Origin: Trichomonas vaginalis G3
Taxonomy: Eukaryota > Parabasalia > Trichomonadida > Trichomonadidae
Assembly: GCF_026262505.1 (NCBI RefSeq)
Contig: NC_067204.1
Location: 22,475,300 to 22,539,299 of the forward strand
Direction: 5' to 3'
DNA: 64,000 nt
In this document: positions 46,589 to 58,319 of the stretch, in pieces
Numbering within the stretch: the first letter of the stretch is position 1
Layout of the letters: every line of letters starts with the position of its first letter
Translations under genes and position numbers: made by a program
The notes under the pieces: model-generated
The model's database searches: none
Seen by the model: only the letters and a program-made list of their open reading frames with translations
What the model was told of the DNA's origin: nothing

Positions 46589-47426
46589 ATCTTTTTTTGT
46601 TAATGTTTTTTTTTCTTTTTTTTTGAGTTTTTAACGTCTCAGTTGAGGACGATTATTTGAAACGGTTAACTTTACAATTCTTTACATTGGATTTCACAGT
46701 TTAATTATCTTATGTATTTGAATACTCATCCTAATTCATCTAATAATCAGTCAATATTTTTCGAAAATAACAACTAATTTTGGCCAATTTAGAAAAGATA
46801 AGAATATGGACTTTCCTATTATATAAGCGCTCAAATCTAATTCGTTCTACTATCAATCGACTTGATTTTGGATGACATTGAAAATGAATTTACGAAACTC
46901 AGAAATTGAATGTTGAGAATTAATAGGAGTAATGTATTTGCAAAATAAATATAAACTCAAAATAGCAAACCTACACAAGCAGTTTTTTTTTTAATATATA
47001 TTGCGAGATGAGTGAATGTGTTGACCATTATATAAAAATGTCAATGTAAACACTACTTGCATTAAGAAATCAAATTTGATACTCAAATAACGAGAAAAAT
47101 ATTGGTCAACTGATGCTAAACTTGTATTGAAGCCCATTGTTCTTAAATATATCTTCCTCATTAGCAACATGATCTTATATCACCGCATTATAAGTTTAAG
47201 AAATATGATTTTGTTAATAAGATCGGCAAAATACCAATTTCAGCGATTCCATGCACACTGGCTTAATGGTATGGATTAAGAATATTACTATTAGCAAAAT
47301 TGAAAATTGGCCATTAAAATTTGCACCTACTGAGATTACAAATTTTTTTGTCAAATTGTCAGATTTGTAAAGTTAAAATATGTCAGAATTGAGGACTCGT
47401 TTGGTCAAAATTTTTTCTTTTTCACC
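46589..47426. other. Divergent intergenic region
   Basis: About 840 AT-rich bases between the divergent BTB/coiled-coil gene and the first GT61-like gene. T-rich runs lie just upstream of both starts. A TCA followed by a T-rich run (ggtcaaaattttttc) lies 20-25 bases before the ATG at 47,427 and could be an initiator. Nothing else is recognised. Confidence 0.5.
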
Positions 47427-48731
47427 ATGATTGCACAGGCACTTGAAGTTATAGTCTTTTTATTTACATGTTTGGTGTCGTTATTAGCTGAACAAAGTAC
47501 TTGTTCAATGTATATACTAGTTCATGGCGTACAAAAATATCAAAGTACACCAACAAGAAAAGTCGACAACATTGAAATCATTGACAATTACAGTGTTATT
47601 CTTCCAAATGGTGGCTACTTAAAAGTCAGAATGGGTCCTAAATCATGGCCATTTTACCAAGGTAACTCAATAGATTTAGACTGTCTTGGTCTACAACACT
47701 CAATTTACCATCATTTTCACCGCGCAGATGTTTGTCTATACGGTGTTTACTTCTACGACTATTTTATTGAATTGGCCAATAAACACTATCCATACCGTTA
47801 TCCAAATGCCACAAATCATTCATTACAAGTGTACCAGAAAATCGTTTTAGGGTTTTCACATCATCCTCAGTATGGTCACTTCATGCATGATATGCTTTGT
47901 CCGATTATGTCAATGCCTGCTGAAATTTTGGAAGGTGCAGACATCTTTGTCCACTTTAAAGAGAACGAAGCCAGAAACATATTTTCATTCTTAGGTTTTG
48001 ATCCGAAACGTATACATTCACTTACTGGTCAGTGGGTTCATGGAATTGATGTTCATGCAACAGTTAGTCAATTTGGAATCAACGCGATGTTCCAAGCTTG
48101 GATTGATTTGCACCATTACATATATCAAAAATACAATTTGTACAATATTGCTCCAACACAAATGACAGCAATCAATAAACCAAAAGGAAATTGGGGATGT
48201 GTTGGAAACTTTGACGCCCTCTTCGAACGAGCCAAGAAATTATATCCAGAATATAACTGGAAACTATATCCAGCGAGTACATTGTTTGACATTGAACGTA
48301 CAGCAAAGATTTTAGCAGCATCTAAGTTATATGTTTCAGCAGCAGGTTCTGCGTGTTTCAACTGTATTTATATGCATGAAAACACACAGATTTTGTTCTT
48401 CACTCGACAGCTTCCAGATAATCCAGCGTTAGCAGGTGTTGCAACACTTGGCATTTTTGCATATGCAATCAGCACTGAAAACTTATCTAATGTTTCTCTT
48501 TCTGATTTCGATCCTGGGCTTCACGAGATCATGTATGTTGTTAAATATGGTCATTGGAATAATGGTATCGAAAACAGAACAGGTCAATTCCTTGATTCGT
48601 CATTTTATAAGAAAGGATTTGAAATATACGCAGAAACAGGAAAAACAAATATTCTTGTACCTTCTAAATCATTCAGGAAGCACACACATCGTAAGATTCA
48701 ACCAGGTCGCACTTTCATGGAGTTCTTTTAG
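47427..48731 (+). CDS. GT61-like (DUF563) glycosyltransferase, membrane-anchored, copy 1
   Basis: 434 residues from an ATG at 47,427. An N-terminal hydrophobic segment (IAQALEVIVFLFTCLVSLLA) would anchor it as a type II membrane protein in the Golgi or ER. The catalytic region shows the GT61/DUF563 signature GHFMHDMLCPIMSMPAEIL around residue 150 and the sugar-nucleotide-side block AKILAASKLYVSAAGSACFN around residue 295. GT61 enzymes add xylose, N-acetylglucosamine or related sugars to glycoproteins and polysaccharides; the donor here is unknown. Two relatives lie downstream at 55.5 and 58.3 kb, so this is a local gene family split by satellite DNA. Confidence 0.75.
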   Translation: MIAQALEVIVFLFTCLVSLLAEQSTCSMYILVHGVQKYQSTPTRKVDNIEIIDNYSVILPNGGYLKVRMGPKSWPFYQGNSIDLDCLGLQHSIYHHFHRADVCLYGVYFYDYFIELANKHYPYRYPNATNHSLQVYQKIVLGFSHHPQYGHFMHDMLCPIMSMPAEILEGADIFVHFKENEARNIFSFLGFDPKRIHSLTGQWVHGIDVHATVSQFGINAMFQAWIDLHHYIYQKYNLYNIAPTQMTAINKPKGNWGCVGNFDALFERAKKLYPEYNWKLYPASTLFDIERTAKILAASKLYVSAAGSACFNCIYMHENTQILFFTRQLPDNPALAGVATLGIFAYAISTENLSNVSLSDFDPGLHEIMYVVKYGHWNNGIENRTGQFLDSSFYKKGFEIYAETGKTNILVPSKSFRKHTHRKIQPGRTFMEFF

Positions 48732-48884
48732 TTTCAAGAATATAACTACCAGTTAAATGTTATATTAGGTGTACAACTTCTTAATTAAAATATATACTTT
48801 TGTTTTGTATCTTCTAAAAATAGAATTTAATATTGTTAAAATCATGCTAAGTAAAAAATTTTTAGATATTTTAAGTCGCATGCA

Positions 48885-51800
48885 AGAGATCTGAAATCAT
48901 ATTCTTTATCTGAAATCATATTCTTTATCTCAGATGTTAATGTGTATCTGAGATCATATTCTTTATCTCAGATGATAATCTGTATCTGAGATGATCTTTT
49001 TTATCTGAGATGATGTTCTTTAACTGAAATCATATTCTTTATCTCAGATGATAATGTGTATCTGAGATGATAATATGTATCTGAGATCATATTCTTTATC
49101 TGAGATCATATTCTTTATCTCAGATGATAATGTGTATCTGAGATCATATTCTTTATCTGAAATCATATTCTTTATCTCAGATGTTAATGTGTATCTGAGA
49201 TCATATTCTTTATCTCAGATGATAATCTGTATCTGAGATTAGAATGTAAATATCAAATGAAAAAAAAACCAATTTTAACAATAATAATATCCCTGTATAA
49301 TGATACTTTGCTTCTTATCAGTGCATATGTATATCATTACGAAACTAACTGTTAAAAAAAACATATTTTTTCGATTGTCAGATTTTTTGAAAAAGTGACA
49401 TTAATAAGTTGAGAAGACAAATTGATTATTATAATTTGAGGAAATGAAAGAAGGTATTGATATCAGAATACTATATTGACGAGATGAGAATGTGTTTCTG
49501 AGATCATATTCTTTATCTGAGATGATAATGTGTATCTCAGATGAAAATCTGTATATGAGATCATATTCTTTATCTCAGATGATAATGTCTATCTCAGATG
49601 ATAATGTGTATCTGAGATCATATTCTTTATTTGAGATGATAATGTGTATCTGAGATCATATTCTTTATCTGAGATGATAATCTGTATCTGAGATCATATT
49701 CTTTATCTCAGATGATAATGTGTATCTGAGATCATATTCTTTATGTCAGATGATAATCTGTATCTGAGATCATATTCTTTATCTGAGATCATATTCTTTA
49801 TCTCAGATGATAATGTGTATATGAGATCATATTCTTTATCTCAGATGATAATGTGTATCTGAGATCATATTCTTTATCTGAAATCATATTCTTTATCTCA
49901 GATGATAATCTGTATCTGAGATTAGAATGTAAATATCAAATGAAAAAAAACCAATTTTAACAATAATAATATCCCTGTATAATGATACTTTGCTTCTTAT
50001 CAGTGCATATGTATATCATTACGAAACTAACTGTTAAAAAAAACATATTTTTTCGATTGTCAGATTTTTTGAAAAAGTGACATTAATAAGTTGAGAAGAC
50101 AAATTGATTATTATAATTTGAGGAAATGAAAGAAGGTATTGATATCAGAATACTATATTGACGAGATGATAACTTTGATCTGAGATCATATTCTTTATCT
50201 GAGATGATAATGTGTATCTCAGATGAAAATCTGTATATGAGATCATATTCTTTATCTCAGATGATAATGTCTATCTCAGATGATAATGTGTATCTGAGAT
50301 CATATTCTTTATTTGAGATGATAATGTGTATCTGAGATGATCTCTTTTATCTGAGATGATATTCTTTATTGGAGATGATAATGTGTATCTCAGATGATAA
50401 TCTGTATCTGAGATTAGAATGTAAATATCAAATGAAAAAAAACCAATTTTAACAATAATAATATCCCTGTATAATGATACTTTGCTTCTTATCAGTGCAT
50501 ATGTATATCATTACGAAACTAACTGTTAAAAAAAACATATTTTTTCGATTGTCAGATTTTTTGAAAAAGTGACATTAATAAGTTGAGAAGACAAATTGAT
50601 TATTATTATTTGAGGAAATGAAAGAAGGTATTGATATCAGAATACTATATTGATGAGATGATAACTTTGATTTGAGATCATATTCTTTATCTGAGATGAT
50701 AATGTGTATCTGAGATCATATTCTTTATCTGAGATCATATTCTTTATCTCAGATGATAATCTGTATCTGAGATGATCTTTTTTATCTGAGATGATGTTCT
50801 TTAACTGAAATCATATTCTTTATCTCAGATGATAATGTGTATCTGAGATGATAATATGTATCTGAGATCATATTCTTTATCTGAGATCATATTCTTTATC
50901 TGAGATCATATTCTTTATCTGAGATCATATTCTTTATCTGAGATCATATTCTTTATCTGAGATCATATTCTTTATCTGAGATGAAAATCTGTATCTGAGA
51001 TCATATTCTTTATCTGAAATCATATTCTTTATCTGAAATCATATTCTTTATCTGAAATCATATTCTTTATCTCAGATGTTAATGTGTATCTGAGATCATA
51101 TTCTTTATCTCAGATGATAATCTGTATCTGAGATTAGAATGTAAATATCAAATGAAAAAAAAACCAATTTTAACAATAATAATATCCCTGTATAATGATA
51201 CTTTGCTTCTTATCAGTGCATATGTATATCATTACGAAACTAACTGTTAAAAAAAACATATTTTTTCGATTGTCAGATTTTTTGAAAAAGTGACATTAAT
51301 AAGTTGAGAAGACAAATTGATTATTATTATTTGAGGAAATGAAAGAAGGTATTGATATCAGAATACTATATTGATGAGATGATAACTTTGATTTGAGATC
51401 ATATTCTTTATCTGAGATGATAATGTGTATCTGAGATCATATTCTTTATCTGAGATCATATTCTTTATCTCAGATGATAATCTGTATCTGAGATGATCTT
51501 TTTTATCTGAGATGATGTTCTTTAACTGAAATCATATTCTTTATCTCAGATGATAATGTGTATCTGAGATGATAATATGTATCTGAGATCATATTCTTTA
51601 TCTGAGATCATATTCTTTATCTGAGATCATATTCTTTATCTGAGATCATATTCTTTATCTGAGATCATATTCTTTATCTGAGATCATATTCTTTATCTGA
51701 GATGAAAATCTGTATCTGAGATCATATTCTTTATCTGAAATCATATTCTTTATCTGAAATCATATTCTTTATCTGAAATCATATTCTTTATCTCAGATGT

Positions 51801-54308
51801 TAATGTGTATCTGAGATCATATTCTTTATCTCAGATGATAATCTGTATCTGAGATTAGAATGTAAATATCAAATGAAAAAAAAACCAATTTTAACAATAA
51901 TAATATCCCTGTATAATGATACTTTGCTTCTTATCAGTGCATATGTATATCATTACGAAACTAACTGTTAAAAAAAACATATTTTTTCGATTGTCAGATT
52001 TTTTGAAAAAGTGACATTAATAAGTTGAGAAGACAAATTGATTATTATAATTTGAGGAAATGAAAGAAGGTATTGATATCAGAATACTATATTGACGAGA
52101 TGATAACTTTGATCCGAGATCATATTCTTTATCTGAGATGATAATGTGTATCTGAGATCATATTCTTTATTTGAGATGATAATGTGTATCTGAGATGATC
52201 TCTTTTATCTGAGATGATATTCTTTATTGGAGATGATAATGTGTATCTCAGATGATAATCTGTATCTGAGATTAGAATGTAAATATCAAATGAAAAAAAA
52301 CCAATTTTAACAATAATAATATCCCTGTATAATGATACTTTGCTTCTTATCAGTGCATATGTATATCATTACGAAACTAACTGTTAAAAAAAACATATTT
52401 TTTCGATTGTCAGATTTTTTTGAAAAAGTGACATTAATAAGTTGAGAAGACAAATTGATTATTATTATTTGAGGAAATGAAAGAAGGTATTGATATCAGA
52501 ATACTATATTGATGAGATGATAACTTTGATTTGAGATCATATTCTTTATCTGAGATGATAATGTGTATCTGAGATCATATTCTTTATCTGAGATCATATT
52601 CTTTATCTCAGATGATAATCTGTATCTGAGATGATCTTTTTTATCTGAGATGATGTTCTTTAACTGAAATCATATTCTTTATCTCAGATGATAATGTGTA
52701 TCTGAGATGATAATATGTATCTGAGATCATATTCTTTATCTGAGATCATATTCTTTATCTGAGATCATATTCTTTATCTGAGATCATATTCTTTATCTGA
52801 GATCATATTCTTTATCTGAGATCATATTCTTTATCTGAGATGAAAATCTGTATCTGAGATCATATTCTTTATCTGAAATCATATTCTTTATCTGAAATCA
52901 TATTCTTTATCTGAAATCATATTCTTTATCTCAGATGTTAATGTGTATCTGAGATCATATTCTTTATCTCAGATGATAATCTGTATCTGAGATTAGAATG
53001 TAAATATCAAATGAAAAAAAAACCAATTTTAACAATAATAATATCCCTGTATAATGATACTTTGCTTCTTATCAGTGCATATGTATATCATTACGAAACT
53101 AACTGTTAAAAAAAACATATTTTTTCGATTGTCAGATTTTTTGAAAAAGTGACATTAATAAGTTGAGAAGACAAATTGATTATTATAATTTGAGGAAATG
53201 AAAGAAGGTATTGATATCAGAATACTATATTGACGAGATGATAACTTTGATCCGAGATCATATTCTTTATCTGAGATGATAATGTGTATCTGAGATCATA
53301 TTCTTTATTTGAGATGATAATGTGTATCTGAGATGATCTCTTTTATCTGAGATGATGTTCTTGAACTGAGATCATATTCTTTATCTCAGATGATAATGTG
53401 TATCTGAGATGATCTCTTTTATCTGAGATGATGTTCTTGAACTGAGATCATATTCTTTATCTCAGATGATAATGTGTATCTGAGATCATATTCTTTATCT
53501 CAGATGATAATCTGTATCTGAGATTAGAATGTAAATATCAAATGAAAAAAACCAATTTTAACAATAATAATATCCCTGTATAATGATACTTTGCTTCTTA
53601 TCAGTGCATATGTATATCATTACGAAACTAACTGTTAAAAAAAACATATTTTTTCGATTGTCAGATTTTTTGAAAAAGTGACATTAATAAGTTGAGAAGA
53701 CAAATTGATTATTATTATTTGAGGAAATGAAAGAAGGTATTGATATCCTAATAACATATTGATGAGATGATAACTTTGATCCGAGATCATATTCTTTATC
53801 TGAGATGATAATGTGTATCTGAGATCATATTCTTTATTTGAGATGATAATGTGTATCTGAGATGATCTCTTTTATCTGAGATGATGTTCTTGAACTGAGA
53901 TCATATTCTTTATCTCAGATGATAATGTGTATCTGAGATGATCTCTTTTATCTGAGATGATGTTCTTGAACTGAGATCATATTCTTTATCTCAGATGATA
54001 ATGTGTATCTGAGATGATCTCTTTTATCTGAGATGATGTTCTTGAACTGAGATCATATTCTTTATCTCAGATGTTAATGTGTATCTGAGATCATATTCTT
54101 TATCTCAGATGATAATCTGTATCTGAGATTAGAATGTAAATATCAAATGAAAAAAAAACCAATTTTAACAATAATAATATCCCTGTATAATGATACTTTG
54201 CTTCTTATCAGTGCATATGTATATCATTACGAAACTAACTGTTAAAAAAAACATATTTTTTCGATTGTCAGATTTTTTGAAAAAGTGACATTAATAAGTT
54301 GAGAAGAT
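48885..54308. repeat. Two-state 19-bp minisatellite complex with nine embedded long blocks
   Basis: The array is built of 19-bp cells, each a 9-mer (ATCTGAGAT or its reverse complement ATCTCAGAT) plus a 10-base spacer drawn from a few types (CATATTCTTT, GATAATGTGT, GATAATCTGT, GATCTTTTTT). Runs of cells alternate with a longer conserved block that starts gattagaatgtaaatatc and continues through aatatccctgtataatgata and tttttcgattgtcag. The block occurs nine times (agaatgtaaa at 49,241; 49,924; 50,416; 51,136; 51,857; 52,274; 52,995; 53,526; 54,131), the last copy breaking off near 54,308. No coding potential is seen. It lies between GT61-like copies 1 and 2. Confidence 0.95.
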
Positions 54309-54480
54309 CGCAAACATTACATTTAATTTTATCTGATACATTAATTTAATCATCTTCAATCAGAAATTATTTGTTATATGTATTTAAGTTTCTGACATAT
54401 GATTTTTTGTCCCAAATTCAAGTTCATATCATATAAAATAATTCACTTAAAATAAAGCCGAAAATTTGAATTCATTTGGT

Positions 54481-54803
54481 TTTCAAGTTTGATTAGAATC
54501 TTTGTCTTGTTTTGTAACTATGTGCTATCTGTGTCTCGAAGAAGTTATGAGTTTGTGTAGTACATTTTGGACCAAGTTTGAAAAATTCGGTGATTAACAA
54601 GAATTTCAAGTTTGATTAGAATCTTTGTCTTGTTTTGTAACTATGTGCTATCTGTGTCTCGAAGAAGTTATGAGTTTGTGTAGTACATTTTGGACCAAGT
54701 TTGAAAAATTCGGTGATTAACAAGAATTTCAAGTTTGATTAGAATCTTTGTCTTGTTTTGTAACTATGTGCTATCTGTGTCTCGAAGAAGTTATGAGTTT
54801 GTG
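54481..54803. repeat. 123-bp tandem repeat, about 2.6 copies
   Basis: The phrase tttcaagtttgattagaatc starts at 54,481, 54,604 and 54,727, a 123-bp period, with nearly identical units; the third copy ends at about 54,803. It follows the minisatellite complex and is unrelated to it in sequence. Confidence 0.9.
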
Positions 54804-55553
54804 AAACTGATAATTTGACGAAGCTTAATAATCAACAATTCAGATTAGCTCCATAATAACTATAATCCTGACTTGAAAATTCATAATTCCTTTCATTCCA
54901 AATGATTAAATCTTAGATAACATCAACATTTCAAGCTAAACCATTCATCAAAAGATTCCAAAAAAATTAATTTCGTTTTAAATGTCTAAAAAAATATATC
55001 CTTTAGATATCTAAATCATTAAAATAAAGTTAAAAAAATGAAATTTATTTATTCAGATTCGAGTTTTATTGAGTTTCTATGAGCTTTTAGCTAGTTTTAA
55101 ATCAAGCAATATTCATTTTTATTATCATAAAGTCATAACCAGTATGTTATTTTATAAATATTTATAGAAAATATTCATGAATTAAATTTATATGTATATA
55201 TTTATTCATTTAATAAGAATATGATTTTGAACTACCGTATATCAAATTTGTAATCAATTAAAGGTGTATTTCATTCTATATTAAAAAATAAAATTTTTAT
55301 TCTGAGTAAATTACGCTGTGGTTCTAGCGATATGATCGTATTCCATAGTATAAGTGTTTCGTAGTTTATTCTTGAACGATGTTTATTTTTTAATGCATGA
55401 ATTTGCAACTTCAATAATATTTTGAAAGTAGTTCCATAAAAACATCATGATATGATTCCTAGTACCAATTTTTTACATGCCATTTTAATGATGGCCCAAA
55501 AGAGAAAGTTTTCGGATTAACCTAAAACGATCTTTCCATAGACGCACTTAAAA
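54804..55553. other. Gene-free AT-rich spacer
   Basis: About 750 bases upstream of GT61-like copy 2. Only AT-rich sequence with short A/T runs is seen; there is no ORF, RNA gene or repeat. Confidence 0.55.
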
Positions 55554-56805
55554 GTGACATCGTTTTTTTTTCCAAGTTTCTTTCTTTTTATTTTGTACCA
55601 ATTACATCACGCATTCATCCTTTTAGCATCATTTTTTATATTCAATCTTCTGATCATTACGTACTCCGTTACAAGATCCAAGTATCAATACATATTATAC
55701 TCAGTAAATGCAACGAAAGTAAAAGATTTTTGCCCATTTGCTATTTTCAAATCATTATTCAAGTTAAGCGAGACTTTTCCAGTTGAAAGAAAGGATACTG
55801 CGCTATTCTACGGAGAAAAAATGAACCTTTTTATTCATAATATCATTGAAGGCAGAGAATCTTTCATTGAACAAGCCCATCATTTTCATGGTAACTGGGT
55901 TCATGCAAAGAAAATGTACGCTTCATACGAGTATGCCATTTCGGATGGAGTTACAGTATATGAAGCAGGAGATATGAACAACTTTAGAAATATCTTTAAA
56001 TATCATCCTGGCAGAGTTGTTGGCGCATATGATAACGTTATTGTCCTTGGTCATGTAGGAGTAGGCCTTTTTGGACATTTTATGAATGAAGTTTTGACAC
56101 AGCTAGTACTTTTCCCGGAAGAAATACAAAGGAAGTCATACATCATAGTAAAAGGAAATCGTTCCATGTGGGAGGGAATCATGACTGTTCTTGGATTCGA
56201 AGGAAGAACAATTGTTCTTCAACCAAAGCAATGGATTTATTGCGAGAATCTCTATACAGTTGTTGAACCAAGACCTCATGGAGGGTATTACGGACCAGCA
56301 ATAGATAATCTTCATACTGTACTTAGAAAAGCTTTTAACATTTCTCATATTATTCCGACCAAAATCGAATTTTTGAATAGGAAAGGACCTCTAAGAGTCG
56401 TAGAAAACTACGGAGAATTGATTGAAGCCACAAAAAAAGAAATATCCTGATTATAATTTCTTTCTTATTCCAGACACTTTAGTTGCACATGAAGCGGCTA
56501 AGACATTTTCGACTTGTAGAATTATGATGACAACTACGGGCTCTTCTTGCAATAATATTATGTATATGGCTGATAAAACATGTATTATTAAATTGGTAGG
56601 GCCAATAGTTGACGTAAGTAATATTGTTGTGCCGATATCAATTGAAATATATCAAATCAACATATACTATCCGGGTTTGCTTCATTATAAGCCAACTATA
56701 ACTCATGTTAACATTAATGAGGCATTGAAAGCTATTGATTTGGCATTTTATGTCACAGAACATCATAAGTGGCCTCAAATCGCCGAATTCAATTACTTTA
56801 TCTAA
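55554..56805 (+). pseudogene. GT61-like glycosyltransferase, copy 2, frameshifted
   Basis: The family signature is present (LFGHFMNEVLTQLVLFPEEI), as are the N-terminal membrane segment (HAFILLASFFIFNLLIITYS) and the C-terminal block (AAKTFSTCRIMMTTTGSSCN). Two defects are visible. The position expected for the start codon carries GTG (55,554) and no in-frame ATG precedes it. A run of seven A at about 56,432 shifts the frame: reading continues one base out in the second part (56,422-56,805, KKKYPDYNFFLIPDTL), so one extra A is the simplest explanation. An assembly error in the homopolymer is possible. The C-terminal end is formed where a transposon has inserted, at 56,806. It is most similar to copy 3. 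Confidence 0.75.
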
Positions 56806-56807
56806 TA

Positions 56808-58076
56808 CCCAGATTTGCCTTACTTTTACCACCTCTCTAAAGCTGGGGACACCGCCTATCGTTGGGAGTAGCTATTAAATAGAACCACCAAGGGTATTTT
56901 TCGAACTGCTGGTGTAGTGTAGTGGAAACATCCGACATAATGATTTATTATGCCAAGGTTTGATTCTCATTTAGCTAATTTTTTTCTTTTTTGGATCATG
57001 AATTTTTTTTGGGTCACTATAAGATTTGTTTCATGTTCTAAATCTGCTGCATATGTAATCTATTTTTATTTACCTATTTTTTAAAAATCTATTGGATTGC
57101 CAAATTTGAATATATTTAAAATCATAAAACTCCAAAAAAACTATAAATATATGTTTTATGCATAGTGCCGATACTCAAATATCAGATTACTTAGATCCAT
57201 GAATAATATCCGAATTTTTTTTCTTAAAATTAAACTTCAAAACTTCTTGCAATCTTATTCTTAATCAATTGTAAATTTTTAAAACCATTTTTTAAAATAA
57301 TTTTGCGTAAATTTTATTCTCATGTTGTTTTAATCGAAAATTGATACATTTTCAAAAAAATAATATTGACTTATGAAATTCATTTTTAAGGTGAAATAGT
57401 ATTGTTTTTATTAAAGTATATGAATAATATATAAAAAATTAATGAATAATATAAGCAGATTTTTAGTTTACAAAACAAATATGAGCAATGCAATTTCAAA
57501 CTTTTGCTGGCAATTTCGATATTGCTCAAGTTTGTAGTATTTGTGATACCTATAACATCGGCTTAATCAAAATTCGATTTTTCTTATGAGTTATTGAGAA
57601 AATTTGATTGCAATGAGAAGGATTTCGACGTTTTTGATAAACTAAGAACTGAGCTTTAGGGGTTCAGTTCATTTATGGCTGTAGTTTGATGCGTAGATCT
57701 TTTTTTTATTGTAAATTCTTTCAGCATGGAGATCGAGAATGAATCTTTTGAGAACTTTATGAGTTTTTACACCCGTAAAGAGGTCCTTCGAGGAAAGATA
57801 GTCCAGACTACATGAAGATGTGGGTTAACCAAAAAATCCGATGGTTTCCCCATATTCATGTAGATCTTCGAAAAAATGAGCACCAAAAAAGCCAAAAAAA
57901 TAGGCTTTTTATTGGATTTGTACACTAGATCAATAACCTATTTAGGATCTGACACTCTTTTTAGCCAGAGATATGAGGTCCTTTCTAGGAAAACGATCTA
58001 TTCATCCATAAAAAAAATGAATTATCGTTTTCCCCAGAAATTACATGGGGAGTGGTAAAAGTAAGGAAAATCTGGG
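56808..58076. mobile_element. Non-autonomous DNA transposon with 25-bp inverted repeats and TA duplication
   Basis: The terminal sequence CCCAGATTTGCCTTACTTTT continues to ACCAC (56,808-56,832) and returns inverted at 58,052-58,076 with 24 of 25 positions matching. A TA dinucleotide flanks each end (56,806-56,807 and 58,077-58,078), as in Tc1/mariner insertions. The 1.27-kb interior is AT-rich with no transposase reading frame that I can recognise. It includes a tRNA-like stretch near the left end and an internal hairpin near 57,990-58,035 (GAAAACGAT facing ATCGTTTTC). It starts immediately after the end of GT61-like copy 2, whose stop codon TAA is partly made of the target-site sequence. Confidence 0.75.
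56908..56975 (+). other. tRNA-like sequence (degenerate) inside the transposon
   Basis: GCTGGTGTAGTGTAGTGG resembles an acceptor plus A box, and GGTTTGATTC resembles a B box, with about 40 bases between them. A hairpin CATAA-tgattta-TTATG sits where an anticodon arm would be. The T stem does not pair properly, the acceptor stem is weak, and the loop lacks the usual U at position 33. It is therefore a decayed tRNA or a tRNA-derived promoter, not a working tRNA gene. Confidence 0.3.
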
Positions 58077-58319
58077 TATATAGATTTATAAAATTTGTTT
58101 ATTTATTTTTTTTTTGTAAAGTGTCAAAAAAATTATAAATAAAAAAAATTAAGGTCTGTATGTAGAACCTGAGGAGTCATCAAAGTGTGAACATTCTGTA
58201 TATAATCTCAATACATGTTGATACAGCAAATTATGAATTCTTGTATTATGAATATTCGTGGCACTTTTTCTTTGAAAATTGTTTATTGCGTATAGAAAAT
58301 TTTCATCTTTACTTTCTGA
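58077..58319. other. Upstream region of GT61-like copy 3
   Basis: About 240 AT-rich bases. A TCATCTTTACTTTC phrase (about 58,302-58,315) ends five bases before the ATG at 58,320; its TCAYW start fits the trichomonad initiator pattern, but the match is weak. Nothing else is recognised. Confidence 0.35.

Noticed and set aside
48885-54308. Possible CRISPR-like or coding repeat array
   Set aside because: Cells are only 19 bp with reused spacers, there is no stable open frame, and no nearby associated genes are seen.
56908-56975. Functional tRNA gene
   Set aside because: T stem and acceptor stem do not pair and the anticodon loop lacks U33, so only a tRNA-like remnant is reported.
57876-58058. 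60-residue plus-strand open frame as a transposase remnant
   Set aside because: It matches no transposase motif I can recognise and lies in AT-rich hairpin sequence of the inverted-repeat element.
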